From: Nitrospira defluvii
Lineage (GTDB): Bacteria > Nitrospirota > Nitrospiria > Nitrospirales > Nitrospiraceae
Assembly (NCBI RefSeq): GCF_905220995.1
Contig: NZ_CAJNBJ010000016.1
Coordinates: 434,001-498,000 of the forward strand
Length of the DNA stretch: 64,000 bases
Direction of reading: 5' to 3'
In this document: one piece after another, positions 51,956-60,264 of the stretch
How the letters are laid out: each line of letters starts with the position of its first letter
How positions within the stretch are numbered: the stretch's first letter is position 1
Position numbers and translations under genes: made by a program
The notes under the pieces: generated by a model
What the model was told of the DNA's origin: nothing
The model's database searches: none
What the model saw: only the letters and a program-made list of their open reading frames with translations

Positions 51956-54900
51956 TCACACCCACTCCGGGGCATGCTCTTTTGCACTCTCCCGCTCAGC
52001 GAACGTCCGATACAACGCCGGCAACACCAGGAGGGTAAGGGCCGTCGACGTAAACAGGCCCCCGACGACCACTGTGGCCAACGGCCGTTGCACCTCCGCG
52101 CCGATCCCCTGCGCCAACACCAGCGGCAGGAGCCCCAGCAGAGTCGTCATCATGGTCATCACGACCGGGCGAAGCCGCAACACGCAGCCGGTCATGATCG
52201 CCGCTTCCGTCGGTTGTCCTTCGTTCCGCAGCTGATTGATGTACGACACGAGGACGATGCCGTTGCCGACGGCCAGGCCGAACAGTTCGATGAAGCCGAT
52301 CGACGCGGGAACGCTCAAGTACTGCCCGCTCACCCACAACGAGACGACACCTCCGATCAACGCAAACGGCAGATTCAGGATGATCAAGGCGGCATACCGC
52401 AGCGAATGAAACGCCCAGAACAGTAGAAAAAACACCAACCCAAGCGTGATCGGCACGACCAGCATCAACCGCGCGTTGGCACGCTCCATATTCTCGAACG
52501 CGCCGCCCCAGGTCACGGTATACCCCTGCGGCAACCGAATGCCTTCCGCCAGTTTCTTCCGCCCTTCATCAACGACGCTCCCGATGTCCCGCCCCACGAC
52601 GTTGAACCCGATATAGATCCGTCGCTTCGCCTGCTCCCGACTGATGCGCGCCGGCCCTTCCCGCATGTCGATCGCCGCCAGTTCGCTCAACGGGATTGGT
52701 GCGCCCGAAGCCGACCGCACCCGGATATTTCCGATCGCCCCGACGCTGTTACGGTACGATTCCGGAAAGCGAAGAATGAGCTGAAAACGGCGCTCTCCCT
52801 CGTACACATGCGTGGCCGGCTTGCCGCCCACCGCCGTGGTGATAATGGCCTGTACATCCGACACGTTGATGCCGTAACGGGCGATCTTCTGGCGGTCGAT
52901 GTCGATGGTGAGGTAGGGCTGGCCGGCGACCTGCTCGACTTTGACGTCCTTCACCCCTTCGATGGTCCGCATGAGGTCCGCAATGCCTTCCGCATGCTGA
53001 TACAGCAGATCCAGATCATCACCGAACAGTTTGATCGCGCATTCGGTCCTGATACCGGAAATCAATTCATCGACGCGTTCCTGAATCGGCTGGCTCATCA
53101 ACACCGAGATTCCGGGAATGTCCGCCAGGCGCCGCCGGATCGCTTCGACCAGACCGGCCTGTGTCTGCGCGGTGGTCCAGGTGTCACGAGGACGCAACGT
53201 CACGATCGGATCACTTTCATTCGGTTCCTCCGGGCCTACGGCGATATCCGGTCTCCCGATCTTGCTGACCGACATACGCACTTCCGGCAATTCCAGCATG
53301 ACCTTCTGTGTTTGCATCTCGATGGCGATCGACTCCTCCAGCGAGACACTCGGCAACCGCACAATCTGCGGGGTCAACGCCCCCTCCTCCAGGATCGGAA
53401 TAAATTCCCGCCCCACAAACGGCAGGAGCATCAGACTTGCCAGCACCAGGGCGGTCGACCCCAACAGGACCGGTGCGCGGTGGTCCAGCGTCCAGTGCAG
53501 CACCGGCTGATACCGGTCCTTCATCCACAGGGTCAACCGCGTCTCTTCCGGGTGATCGCCACGCAAAACAAGGGAGGCCAGCACTGGCGATAACGTCAAC
53601 GTCACGATCACCGAGGCCAACAGCGAAATCACCAACGTATAGGCCAGAGGGGCAAACATCTTCCCTTCCATGCCGTGCAGGGTCATCAACGGAAGAAACA
53701 CGACGCTGATGATCAAGATGCCGAAGAGAATCGGCCGCCCCACCTCGTTGGTCGCCCGGAAAATGACCTCCAACCGGGCGCGCTGCTGCAGCCGATTTTC
53801 AGACAGGTGACGATAGATATTCTCGACCACCACCAGCGAGCCGTCGGCAATTTCGCCGATGCCGATCGCCAAGCCACCCAACGTCATGAGGTTGGCGGAC
53901 AGCCCCGCCCGCTGCATGATGAGGAACGTGATCAACGGCGTGACGAACAACGATACCGTCACCACGACCGCGCTCCGGAGATGCCCGAGGAACAGAAAAA
54001 ATACCAGAGTGACCAGAACGATGCCTTCGATCAAGGCATCGCGCACGGTATGAATCGCCGCACGGACGAGTTCGATCCGATCGTAGAAGGGGACGATCCT
54101 GAGGCCGTCCGGCAACAGCCCATCCCGGTGCACAGCCTCGACCCGCTGCTTCACCGCCTGCACCACTTCCCGCGCGTTTCCACCTCGCAACATCAGCACC
54201 GTGCCGGCCACCACCTCGCGCTCTCCGTTCAAGACGGCGGCCCCATGTCGCACGGCATGACCGATCTGGACCTCAGCCACATCGCGCACAAACACCGGCA
54301 CGCCATCGGCTTCCTTGACGACGATGCGCTCGATATCCGGCAGACTCTTGATCAGTCCCAACCCGCGAACAATGGCTCGTTCAGCATGCCGTTCCAGGAC
54401 ATTGCCCCCGGCATTGGCATTGTTTTTTTCGACGGCCTCGAAGATGTCCCGCAGAGTCAGCCCGTACTTCCTCAACTTGTCGGGCTCGACCAGCACCTGA
54501 AATTGCTTCACAAACCCGCCCAGCCCGTTCACGTCGATCACACCCGGCACAGTCTTCAGTAACGGGCGCAATACCCAATCCTGCACCGTTCGCTGGTTGG
54601 TCAAGGTCATCACCCGCGAGGCGGAATCGGCCCCCTCCGGTTCAGCACCGTCGAGATAATATTGATAAATCTCCCCGAGCCCGGTCGTCACCGGCGCCAG
54701 CACCGGCTCGAGTCCTGCGGGAAGCCGCTCCCGGACGGCCATGATCCGTTCCAACACCAGCTGGCGAGCGAAGTACACATCCACGTCGTCCGCGAACACC
54801 ACCGTCAGCTGGGACAGTGCGAACTTGGAGATCGAGCGGATTTCTTTCAAACCGGGCAACCCGCTCATCTGCAATTCGATCGGGTAGGTAATGAACCGTT

Positions 54901-55084
54901 CCACTTCGACCGGAGACAAGCCTGGAGCTTCCGTTAACACCTGCACCTGCACATTGGTCACGTCGGGATAGGCATCGATCGGAATCGACTGAAAGGCGAA
55001 CAGACCGGCCACTGCGCACAAGCAGGCCAGGCCGAGGATCAGAATCCGTTGGCGCAGGGAGAATTCCAGCAATGACGCGATCAT
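51956..55084 (-). CDS. Heavy-metal RND efflux pump, inner-membrane subunit (CzcA/CusA family)
   Basis: A 1042-residue 12-helix RND transporter; FQSIPIDAYPDVTNVQVQV and PVEVERFITYPIE are hallmarks of the HME group. The TM4 motif that sorts metals reads AIGIGEIADGSLVVVENIYRHL (shown as GIGEIADGSLVVVEN, about residue 408-422). This is neither the CzcA Zn type (DFGxIVDGAVVIVEN) nor the CusA Cu/Ag type (AIGAMVDAAIVMIEN); it is nearest to the GELVDDAIVDVEN form. Metal specificity is therefore open. It overlaps the adaptor gene by ATGA. Confidence 0.9.
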   Translation of the reverse strand: MIASLLEFSLRQRILILGLACLCAVAGLFAFQSIPIDAYPDVTNVQVQVLTEAPGLSPVEVERFITYPIELQMSGLPGLKEIRSISKFALSQLTVVFADDVDVYFARQLVLERIMAVRERLPAGLEPVLAPVTTGLGEIYQYYLDGAEPEGADSASRVMTLTNQRTVQDWVLRPLLKTVPGVIDVNGLGGFVKQFQVLVEPDKLRKYGLTLRDIFEAVEKNNANAGGNVLERHAERAIVRGLGLIKSLPDIERIVVKEADGVPVFVRDVAEVQIGHAVRHGAAVLNGEREVVAGTVLMLRGGNAREVVQAVKQRVEAVHRDGLLPDGLRIVPFYDRIELVRAAIHTVRDALIEGIVLVTLVFFLFLGHLRSAVVVTVSLFVTPLITFLIMQRAGLSANLMTLGGLAIGIGEIADGSLVVVENIYRHLSENRLQQRARLEVIFRATNEVGRPILFGILIISVVFLPLMTLHGMEGKMFAPLAYTLVISLLASVIVTLTLSPVLASLVLRGDHPEETRLTLWMKDRYQPVLHWTLDHRAPVLLGSTALVLASLMLLPFVGREFIPILEEGALTPQIVRLPSVSLEESIAIEMQTQKVMLELPEVRMSVSKIGRPDIAVGPEEPNESDPIVTLRPRDTWTTAQTQAGLVEAIRRRLADIPGISVLMSQPIQERVDELISGIRTECAIKLFGDDLDLLYQHAEGIADLMRTIEGVKDVKVEQVAGQPYLTIDIDRQKIARYGINVSDVQAIITTAVGGKPATHVYEGERRFQLILRFPESYRNSVGAIGNIRVRSASGAPIPLSELAAIDMREGPARISREQAKRRIYIGFNVVGRDIGSVVDEGRKKLAEGIRLPQGYTVTWGGAFENMERANARLMLVVPITLGLVFFLLFWAFHSLRYAALIILNLPFALIGGVVSLWVSGQYLSVPASIGFIELFGLAVGNGIVLVSYINQLRNEGQPTEAAIMTGCVLRLRPVVMTMMTTLLGLLPLVLAQGIGAEVQRPLATVVVGGLFTSTALTLLVLPALYRTFAERESAKEHAPEWV

Positions 55085-56319
55085 TGAGTGGGCTCGATCT
55101 TGTGGATGTCGAGTTCGGACTTGATCGCGAAGGCCCCCTTGACGACCACGTCCTCCCCGTCGCGCAGGCCTTCCAGGACGATCACCTTCCCATCCTGCTC
55201 CTCGCCCAGACGCACCCGCCTGAGCTCAAAGCGCTGTCCTGGCTGCCGCACGAACAACACCTTGCCCCCTCCCTCCTGTTGCACAGCGGCCAGGGGCACG
55301 GCCAACACGTCCGGTTGCGGCGAGGCATCGACCCGCACCATGGCAAACATCTCCGGTTTCAACACCCGCTCCGGGTTGGGGACGGTGACACGAATCCGCA
55401 TGGTCCTGGTCGCCTGATCCAGCACGTCGCTGATGTAGGTCATGCGCCCGGAAAACAACCCGTGGGGATAGGCCGCCACCACGACATGCACCGTCTCATT
55501 CGGATGAATGAAGCGCACGTCTTTCTCCGGGACGCTGGCTACCACCCAGACGTCGGAGAGGTCGGCGATGGTAAAGCAGTGCCGCGAGGTTTCTACCACT
55601 TCACCCCGCGTGATGTTACGCAGAATCACGCGCCCCGCGAAGGGCGCCCGGATCGCAACGTCGGACCGAATCGTCCGGTCCCGTTCGAGCCGCTGAATTT
55701 CCTGGTCCGGCACGCCCAGCAGCTTCAATCGATGCAAGGCCTCGCGCGCGTCCGCCTGCGCGGTCTTCATCTCCGCCTCCCGGCGTTGCAGCTCGGCCAG
55801 ACTGATCGCTCGATGCTCATGGAGATTGGCCGCCCGCTCATAGGCCAACTGCGCTTCGTGCTGGCGCGCTGCGGTCTTGAGATAAAGTCCCTCCGCCATG
55901 CCCAGGTCCGCACTGTCGAGCAGGGCCAGCCGTTCGCCCTTTTTGACATCTTTCCCCACATCGACCAACACCTCGACCACCCGCCCCCGGATCAACGTCG
56001 TGACTTCCGCCAGTTCGTTTTCGTTGGCATGGATGGTCGCCGGAAATTCACGGTGAAGGGTAAACGGTTCCTTCTTCACCGTCACGACCTCGATGCCAGC
56101 CCGGACGACTTCCGCCTCCGTCAGATGCACCACTCCATTGGCCGCCCGATCCGCCGGCTTGTCAGGCGGCGGAGGCGCCACCGGATCACGGTCGCAACCG
56201 GCCCCTGCCGTCAGGAGAGCGGCGAGCAGCAGGCACGACCCGACCAGTCGGCACAGGACACCACCTCGCCGGTGCTGCGGCAAACATGCGCGCCCTGAGT
56301 TCGTCATTCGAGAGGCCAT
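55081..56319 (-). CDS. RND periplasmic adaptor (membrane-fusion) lipoprotein
   Basis: A 412-residue adaptor for the RND pump. The N-terminus carries a signal and lipobox (LLLAALLTAGAGC). Barrel-sandwich, helical hairpin (YERAANLHEHRAISLAELQR) and beta-barrel domains follow in the CusB/CzcB order, with IRAPFAGRVILRNITRGEVV. No His/Met-rich metal-capture region is seen. ATG 56319 or 56307 is the likely start; the frame is open to 56523, but that part is not signal-like. An outer-membrane channel gene is not in the cluster. Confidence 0.86.
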   Translation of the reverse strand: MASRMTNSGRACLPQHRRGGVLCRLVGSCLLLAALLTAGAGCDRDPVAPPPPDKPADRAANGVVHLTEAEVVRAGIEVVTVKKEPFTLHREFPATIHANENELAEVTTLIRGRVVEVLVDVGKDVKKGERLALLDSADLGMAEGLYLKTAARQHEAQLAYERAANLHEHRAISLAELQRREAEMKTAQADAREALHRLKLLGVPDQEIQRLERDRTIRSDVAIRAPFAGRVILRNITRGEVVETSRHCFTIADLSDVWVVASVPEKDVRFIHPNETVHVVVAAYPHGLFSGRMTYISDVLDQATRTMRIRVTVPNPERVLKPEMFAMVRVDASPQPDVLAVPLAAVQQEGGGKVLFVRQPGQRFELRRVRLGEEQDGKVIVLEGLRDGEDVVVKGAFAIKSELDIHKIEPTQ

Positions 56320-56516
56320 GCGTCGATGATCTGCTTGACGTACCCCTGCTGCTCTGATAACCAGCAGGGAACATGCCGCGGGGGGAATCGAGATTTCGAC
56401 AGGAACGACAAGGCCATCGCAGCGTTTTGCTACGCTACTGAAGAGAGAAACGGGGTGAAATGCCACAGCCGAGGATTCCCCCACCGAGGATACGGCGCGG
56501 GATTGTCCGCCCTTCA

Positions 56517-56707
56517 CCCACATGATTCATGAGCGCTTCTGCTGCACGCGCCGAGCCGCTGCTGCGACGAGCCTTCGGCCAGCGGGCTCGCCCCTCGGAC
56601 CCTCAACGTACTGCACGAGTACGCTTCGAGCCCTCCCGGCTCCTCGCGCCGGTCTCGCGACGCGGCCCGACGCTTTCGCGACGAATCGTCATGAATCATG
56701 CGGGTTA
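56517..56707. repeat. Dispersed palindrome-ended repeat, copy 2
   Basis: A 191-base relative of the element at 40512. Inverted ends CCCACATGATTCATGA (56517-56532) and TCATGAATCATGCGGG (56689-56704) match at 15 of 16 positions. It has the left block from ATGAGC and the right block CGCTTTCGCGACGAA, with about 65 extra bases between, including a hairpin CGTACT/AGTACG around GCACG. The UspA stop codon (56705-56707) is at its right edge. It fills half of the 385-base gap between the adaptor gene and the UspA gene; the other half should carry the promoter of the RND operon. Confidence 0.7.
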
Positions 56708-57559
56708 GCGGACCACCAGCACCGAGCAGTGGCTGTGTTGAACCACCTTGGTTGAAACACTCCCGAGCAGAAACCGAGCCACGGCGCCCATACCTTTGGC
56801 GCCGGTCACAATCAAGTCGACCTTCTTTTTTGACGCCACTTTCAAGATCTCATCCGCCGGTTTGCCGAGTTGCACCACCTCATCCACCACATACCCGGCC
56901 TTGATCAGCTTGTTCGCACATTGTTCGACCAGACGAGCCCCTGCTTCCTTGACCTCGGGATATTTCAAGAACGGCATGGCATGCATCACCACCACATCGA
57001 TCGGTTCCAACCCTTCCCGAGCCTCAGGCTGTATCTTGGTCAGGAGAAACCGCAGGGCCTTCTCCGAGGCCTTCGATCCGTCCGCGGCGAACAGAATCCG
57101 GGTCAACGGGCGCGGTTCTTCCTTCACGATCAGCACCGAGCAGGGTGCATGCAACGTCACCTGCGTCGAGACGCTCCCGAGCATCAGACGGTCGAGCGCG
57201 TCCAACCCGCGACTCCCGATTGCCAACAGTCCGTCGCGTTTCGGGGCCGCTTCAAGAATGGTGGGACCTGCCGCACCGCGTTCCGAGACCAGCTTGCCCT
57301 TCAGCTTGAGGGCGGCCATTTGCGCTTTGGCCTCGGCCATGGTCGTCTTCGCTCGTGCTTCAATCCGCTTGATTTCCTCTTGAATGAACGGTTCATTCCC
57401 GATCACCACCGGTTGAAACATGAAGGGCGCGCGCAACGCCTCCACGTCAGTCACATGCAGGAGAGTCACCTCCGGTTTGTCCGCCAGGGGCATCCGTGCC
57501 ACCCATTCCGTCGCCCACTTGCCGTACTTCGATCCATCGGTTGCAATCAACACTTTCAT
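56705..57559 (-). CDS. Tandem universal stress protein (UspA x2)
   Basis: A 284-residue protein of two Usp domains (residues 1-145 and 150-284). Each keeps the ATP-binding pattern: an N-terminal strand with the Asp (VLIATDGSKYG, ILFAADGSKAS) and G-x2-G-x9-GS/T (GSRGLDALDRLMLGSVS, GAKGMGAVARFLLGSVS). Such proteins bind ATP or AMP and protect cells in stress and growth arrest. AGAGGCG precedes the ATG. Its stop is at the edge of repeat copy 2. Confidence 0.9.
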   Translation of the reverse strand: MKVLIATDGSKYGKWATEWVARMPLADKPEVTLLHVTDVEALRAPFMFQPVVIGNEPFIQEEIKRIEARAKTTMAEAKAQMAALKLKGKLVSERGAAGPTILEAAPKRDGLLAIGSRGLDALDRLMLGSVSTQVTLHAPCSVLIVKEEPRPLTRILFAADGSKASEKALRFLLTKIQPEAREGLEPIDVVVMHAMPFLKYPEVKEAGARLVEQCANKLIKAGYVVDEVVQLGKPADEILKVASKKKVDLIVTGAKGMGAVARFLLGSVSTKVVQHSHCSVLVVR

Positions 57560-58197
57560 AGGTCGCCTCTTCTGATTCGGTCTGCCGTCTCTTTATTATT
57601 TGTTGAGCAAGCGATGTGCCAGCCTGACGCATCTTCGCCGCAACGGATCGTCGGGTCAATAGGTTCTTTTGACGAGAAGAAGGAGGAACGCAGAAGGGAA
57701 GAGAAGGGCAAGTCGCCCGAGAGGGGCTGATGTCGACCGAATGGGACGAGGATTCAGCGGAGGCGCCCGTACACAGCGGTCGAGCGTGGGGCAGCACAGC
57801 CGAGCGACTCAGGTTTCCAGGCAAATCGTCGGGCGCTGTTTCGACCAGCCCTTCGCCAGGCCACCTGCCAAAGCAGAGACCAGACCGATCGGAGAAATGC
57901 CCAACTGAAAGGGCTCGGAGCCTCCGTCTTTCTCCCGACCCGGCACCAGGAATTCCACATTCCGGCCCTGATCCTCCGGCCGGCCACGACATCATAGCTT
58001 CGACGTTGAGTGTTCACGCAGGACCTCCCATCGCTACACCGGAGCCACTCGGCTCATCGCCCGCCTCGCACCAGAGACAGACGCGCACGATGAACGGTAC
58101 CATGTGGTTGCCGCTCCGCCAAAAGAGATTTACATTTGGTGCGCCGTACAGAGGGAGTCGGCAACGAAATCGGGCCGATTAACAAAGCCGGAGGATC
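57560..58197. other. 638-base stretch without a supported gene
   Basis: The longest gap in the window, between the divergent UspA gene and the GNAT gene. Frames exist on both strands (for example 57754-58017 minus), but they lack ribosome binding sites and look like random Arg/Ser/Pro-rich translations of GC-rich DNA. It may contain promoters for both genes, a non-coding RNA, or gene debris. I see no clear repeat or strong hairpin. Confidence 0.5.
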
Positions 58198-58647
58198 ATG
58201 ACGGAGCAGGGCGCGCAGAGGCGAGTCGACCTTGTCGAATGGCACAGCGCTGAAGCAGACATCCGCGCAATCCGTGAAACGGTGTTCATCCACGAACAGG
58301 GCGTGCCGGTAGAACTGGAGTGGGACGGGCTCGACTCATCCTGCGCCCACGTGCTGGCGTGGAACGACCATGGAGAAGCGATCGGCACGGCGCGCATGCA
58401 ACCGAGCGGCACGATCGGCCGCATGGCGGTCCTCAAGGACTGGCGCGGGCGAGGGGTCGGACGGGCGCTGCTTCAGACGCTGCTGGATCTGGCGGTGAGG
58501 CAAGGACTCCCACGTGTGGCCCTGTCTGCTCAGACCCACGCGCTTGGATTTTATGAACGAGCCGGATTCCGCGTCACCGGCGAGCCGTTTATGGACGCCG
58601 GCATTCCGCACCGGAAGATGGAGAAGGAGCTCATGGTGCCGTCGTAA
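58198..58647 (+). CDS. GNAT-family N-acetyltransferase
   Basis: A 149-residue acetyltransferase. The acetyl-CoA loop is RMAVLKDWRGRGVGRALLQ (R/Q-x2-G-x-G/A as RGRGVG), preceded by the strand AIGTARM and followed by ALSAQTHALGFYERAGF, the YjcF/ElaA-like pattern. The N-terminus IRETVFIHEQGVPVELEWDG fits the same subgroup. GGAGG lies five bases before the ATG. The substrate is unknown. Confidence 0.85.
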   Translation: MTEQGAQRRVDLVEWHSAEADIRAIRETVFIHEQGVPVELEWDGLDSSCAHVLAWNDHGEAIGTARMQPSGTIGRMAVLKDWRGRGVGRALLQTLLDLAVRQGLPRVALSAQTHALGFYERAGFRVTGEPFMDAGIPHRKMEKELMVPS

Positions 58648-58801
58648 GCAAGCCGACGGAAATTCTGGTCCTTCTGAGGGCGCGCGTTCCGCGAGCAGAA
58701 GAATCACCAGGCCTCCGACTCTCCTGTTGAACTCGTGACACCCCGCTGCCCTTTGTGTTTTTCATTGGCGGAGGTGGGCGACTGAGCGAGACTGATGCCC
58801 T

Positions 58802-59653
58802 ATGGGAACAACATCTCCCGCGACATCCCGATCAGCATCTGAACTCACGGCTTCGTCAGCCGATTTGCAGCCGGCATCTCTCCGTTATTCTCTCGTGCAG
58901 CGCTGCCGCTCGCTTTATCATGGCCTGTGGTTACGCCTCTCCGAGCGGGTGCGCTGGTCGAGACGGCCCTATCATGAAACGCCGGTCGGCCACTTCTCTG
59001 ATCTCGCTCCGTGGCAAACCACTCGAATCGAGGCATTGCGGGCGCGGTATGACGCGGGCTTCGAATCCCGCTATGGCCATCATACCGCGCTGGCCAACTA
59101 TGCCTATCTCGATGTGCTGGACCAGGCCTGGAACGCCACAGCTCGCCCGATACCCGAAGGTGGCCGTGTGACGGATGTGGGCTGCGCAAATTTCTGGTAC
59201 GCGCTCACGCTCCACAAGTTTTTTCGCCCGGCCATATTGACGGGTGTGGATGTGGAAGGATTTCGGCTCTACCCCACCGGTTACAGTCGTTATGACGCCG
59301 CAGCCGGATACATCACCGACCTTCCGCAGACCTCATTTGTCGTCGCGGACTACAGCATGCTGGAGGAACAGGCCGATGTGATTACGGCATGGTTTCCGTT
59401 TGTCACACCAGCGCCGGTCCTGGCCTGGAGACTGCCGTTGACACTCTTTTCGCCGGAACGATTCTTTCTCCGCATTGCGCGCAATCTTGCAGGGAGCGGC
59501 ACTTTTTTCATGGTCAATCAAGGCCTGGAGGAGGCTGACCTTGCGGCCGATTATTGCCGTCGCGCGGGACTCCGCTCGCAAGGTCAGTGGGTTCATCCGC
59601 AGCCATTGCGACCGCGGCCCCATCCCCCGGTCGCCTCCTGGTGGAGGATCTAG
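58802..59653 (+). CDS. Methyltransferase-like protein, unknown substrate
   Basis: A 283-residue protein. The core from about residue 120 resembles a class I methyltransferase: GGRVTDVGCANFWYAL (SAM loop, lacking the usual GxGxG), TGVDVEGFRLY after it, then VVADYSM, and VITAWFPFVTPAPV in the place of the catalytic strand. The N-terminal 100 residues carry SLYHGLWLRLSERVRWSR and the motif FSDLAPWQTTRIEALRARYD, of unknown role. A Pro-rich tail ends the protein. No clear ribosome binding site; start uncertain. Confidence 0.6.
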   Translation: MGTTSPATSRSASELTASSADLQPASLRYSLVQRCRSLYHGLWLRLSERVRWSRRPYHETPVGHFSDLAPWQTTRIEALRARYDAGFESRYGHHTALANYAYLDVLDQAWNATARPIPEGGRVTDVGCANFWYALTLHKFFRPAILTGVDVEGFRLYPTGYSRYDAAAGYITDLPQTSFVVADYSMLEEQADVITAWFPFVTPAPVLAWRLPLTLFSPERFFLRIARNLAGSGTFFMVNQGLEEADLAADYCRRAGLRSQGQWVHPQPLRPRPHPPVASWWRI

Positions 59654-59698
59654 CCGGTTGTGAGACGATCCTGCCCCTTCGCATATTTCTACTGCTGC

Positions 59699-60019
59699 TC
59701 ATTTGCGACGTGACATCTGTCGGCCAGGCTCGGATCGCCGATCGACCTTCACGATGTTCACAATCTGCTCGTCCAGATCGACCTCAATGCGTACCAGTTC
59801 TCCCTTCGTCAACGATGCGCGCGTCATCCCCACCGACTCAGCGACTCGTAAGATGCGCAATTGACCATCTTGGGTCTTGAAGGTGAGCAGCTGGTTACGC
59901 ACGTCCAGCTGCTCAACCGAGCTGAGCGGAAACACCACGGCAGTCTGCTGCGCACAAACCGGGCCGACTGCCACGAGACACCAGGCACACAGAAGAGCCG
60001 CCGGAATACCTCTGTTCAT
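59699..60019 (-). CDS. Small secreted protein, unknown function
   Basis: A 106-residue protein with a signal peptide (AALLCAWCLVAVGPVCAQ). The mature 80 residues are predominantly beta: QTAVVFPLSSVEQLDVRNQLLTF (given as VEQLDVRNQLLTF) and LRILRVAESVGMTRAS, ending in a basic tail. A strong AAGGAGG is six bases before the ATG. It may be a small periplasmic regulator or binding protein; no family is certain. Convergent with the methyltransferase-like gene. Confidence 0.65.
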   Translation of the reverse strand: MNRGIPAALLCAWCLVAVGPVCAQQTAVVFPLSSVEQLDVRNQLLTFKTQDGQLRILRVAESVGMTRASLTKGELVRIEVDLDEQIVNIVKVDRRSEPGRQMSRRK

Positions 60020-60264
60020 CGTGACCTCCTTTCGAACAGTCCTGCGCGGCCGGAGAACCAGTCACGCCGCGCTCAGCACCACTCTACGGCCGGAGCCTTC
60101 GTCAGTCTGTCGCCGTTGGTGCCATTCTCCAGCGGGCGTCTCCGCCGCAACCTGAGGCCGGCCCTGTTACGAAGAAGTCTTGGAGCAATGACAGGCGTGG
60201 AAACTCGTCGCGGAAGTCGGTCGTGACGGCTGACGGTGTCTGGCGTGCAACTAAATCGAACACG

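Noticed and set aside
57754-58017. 87-codon minus-strand ORF in the large gap
   Set aside because: No ribosome binding site, composition like random GC-rich translation, and several overlapping frames of similar length.
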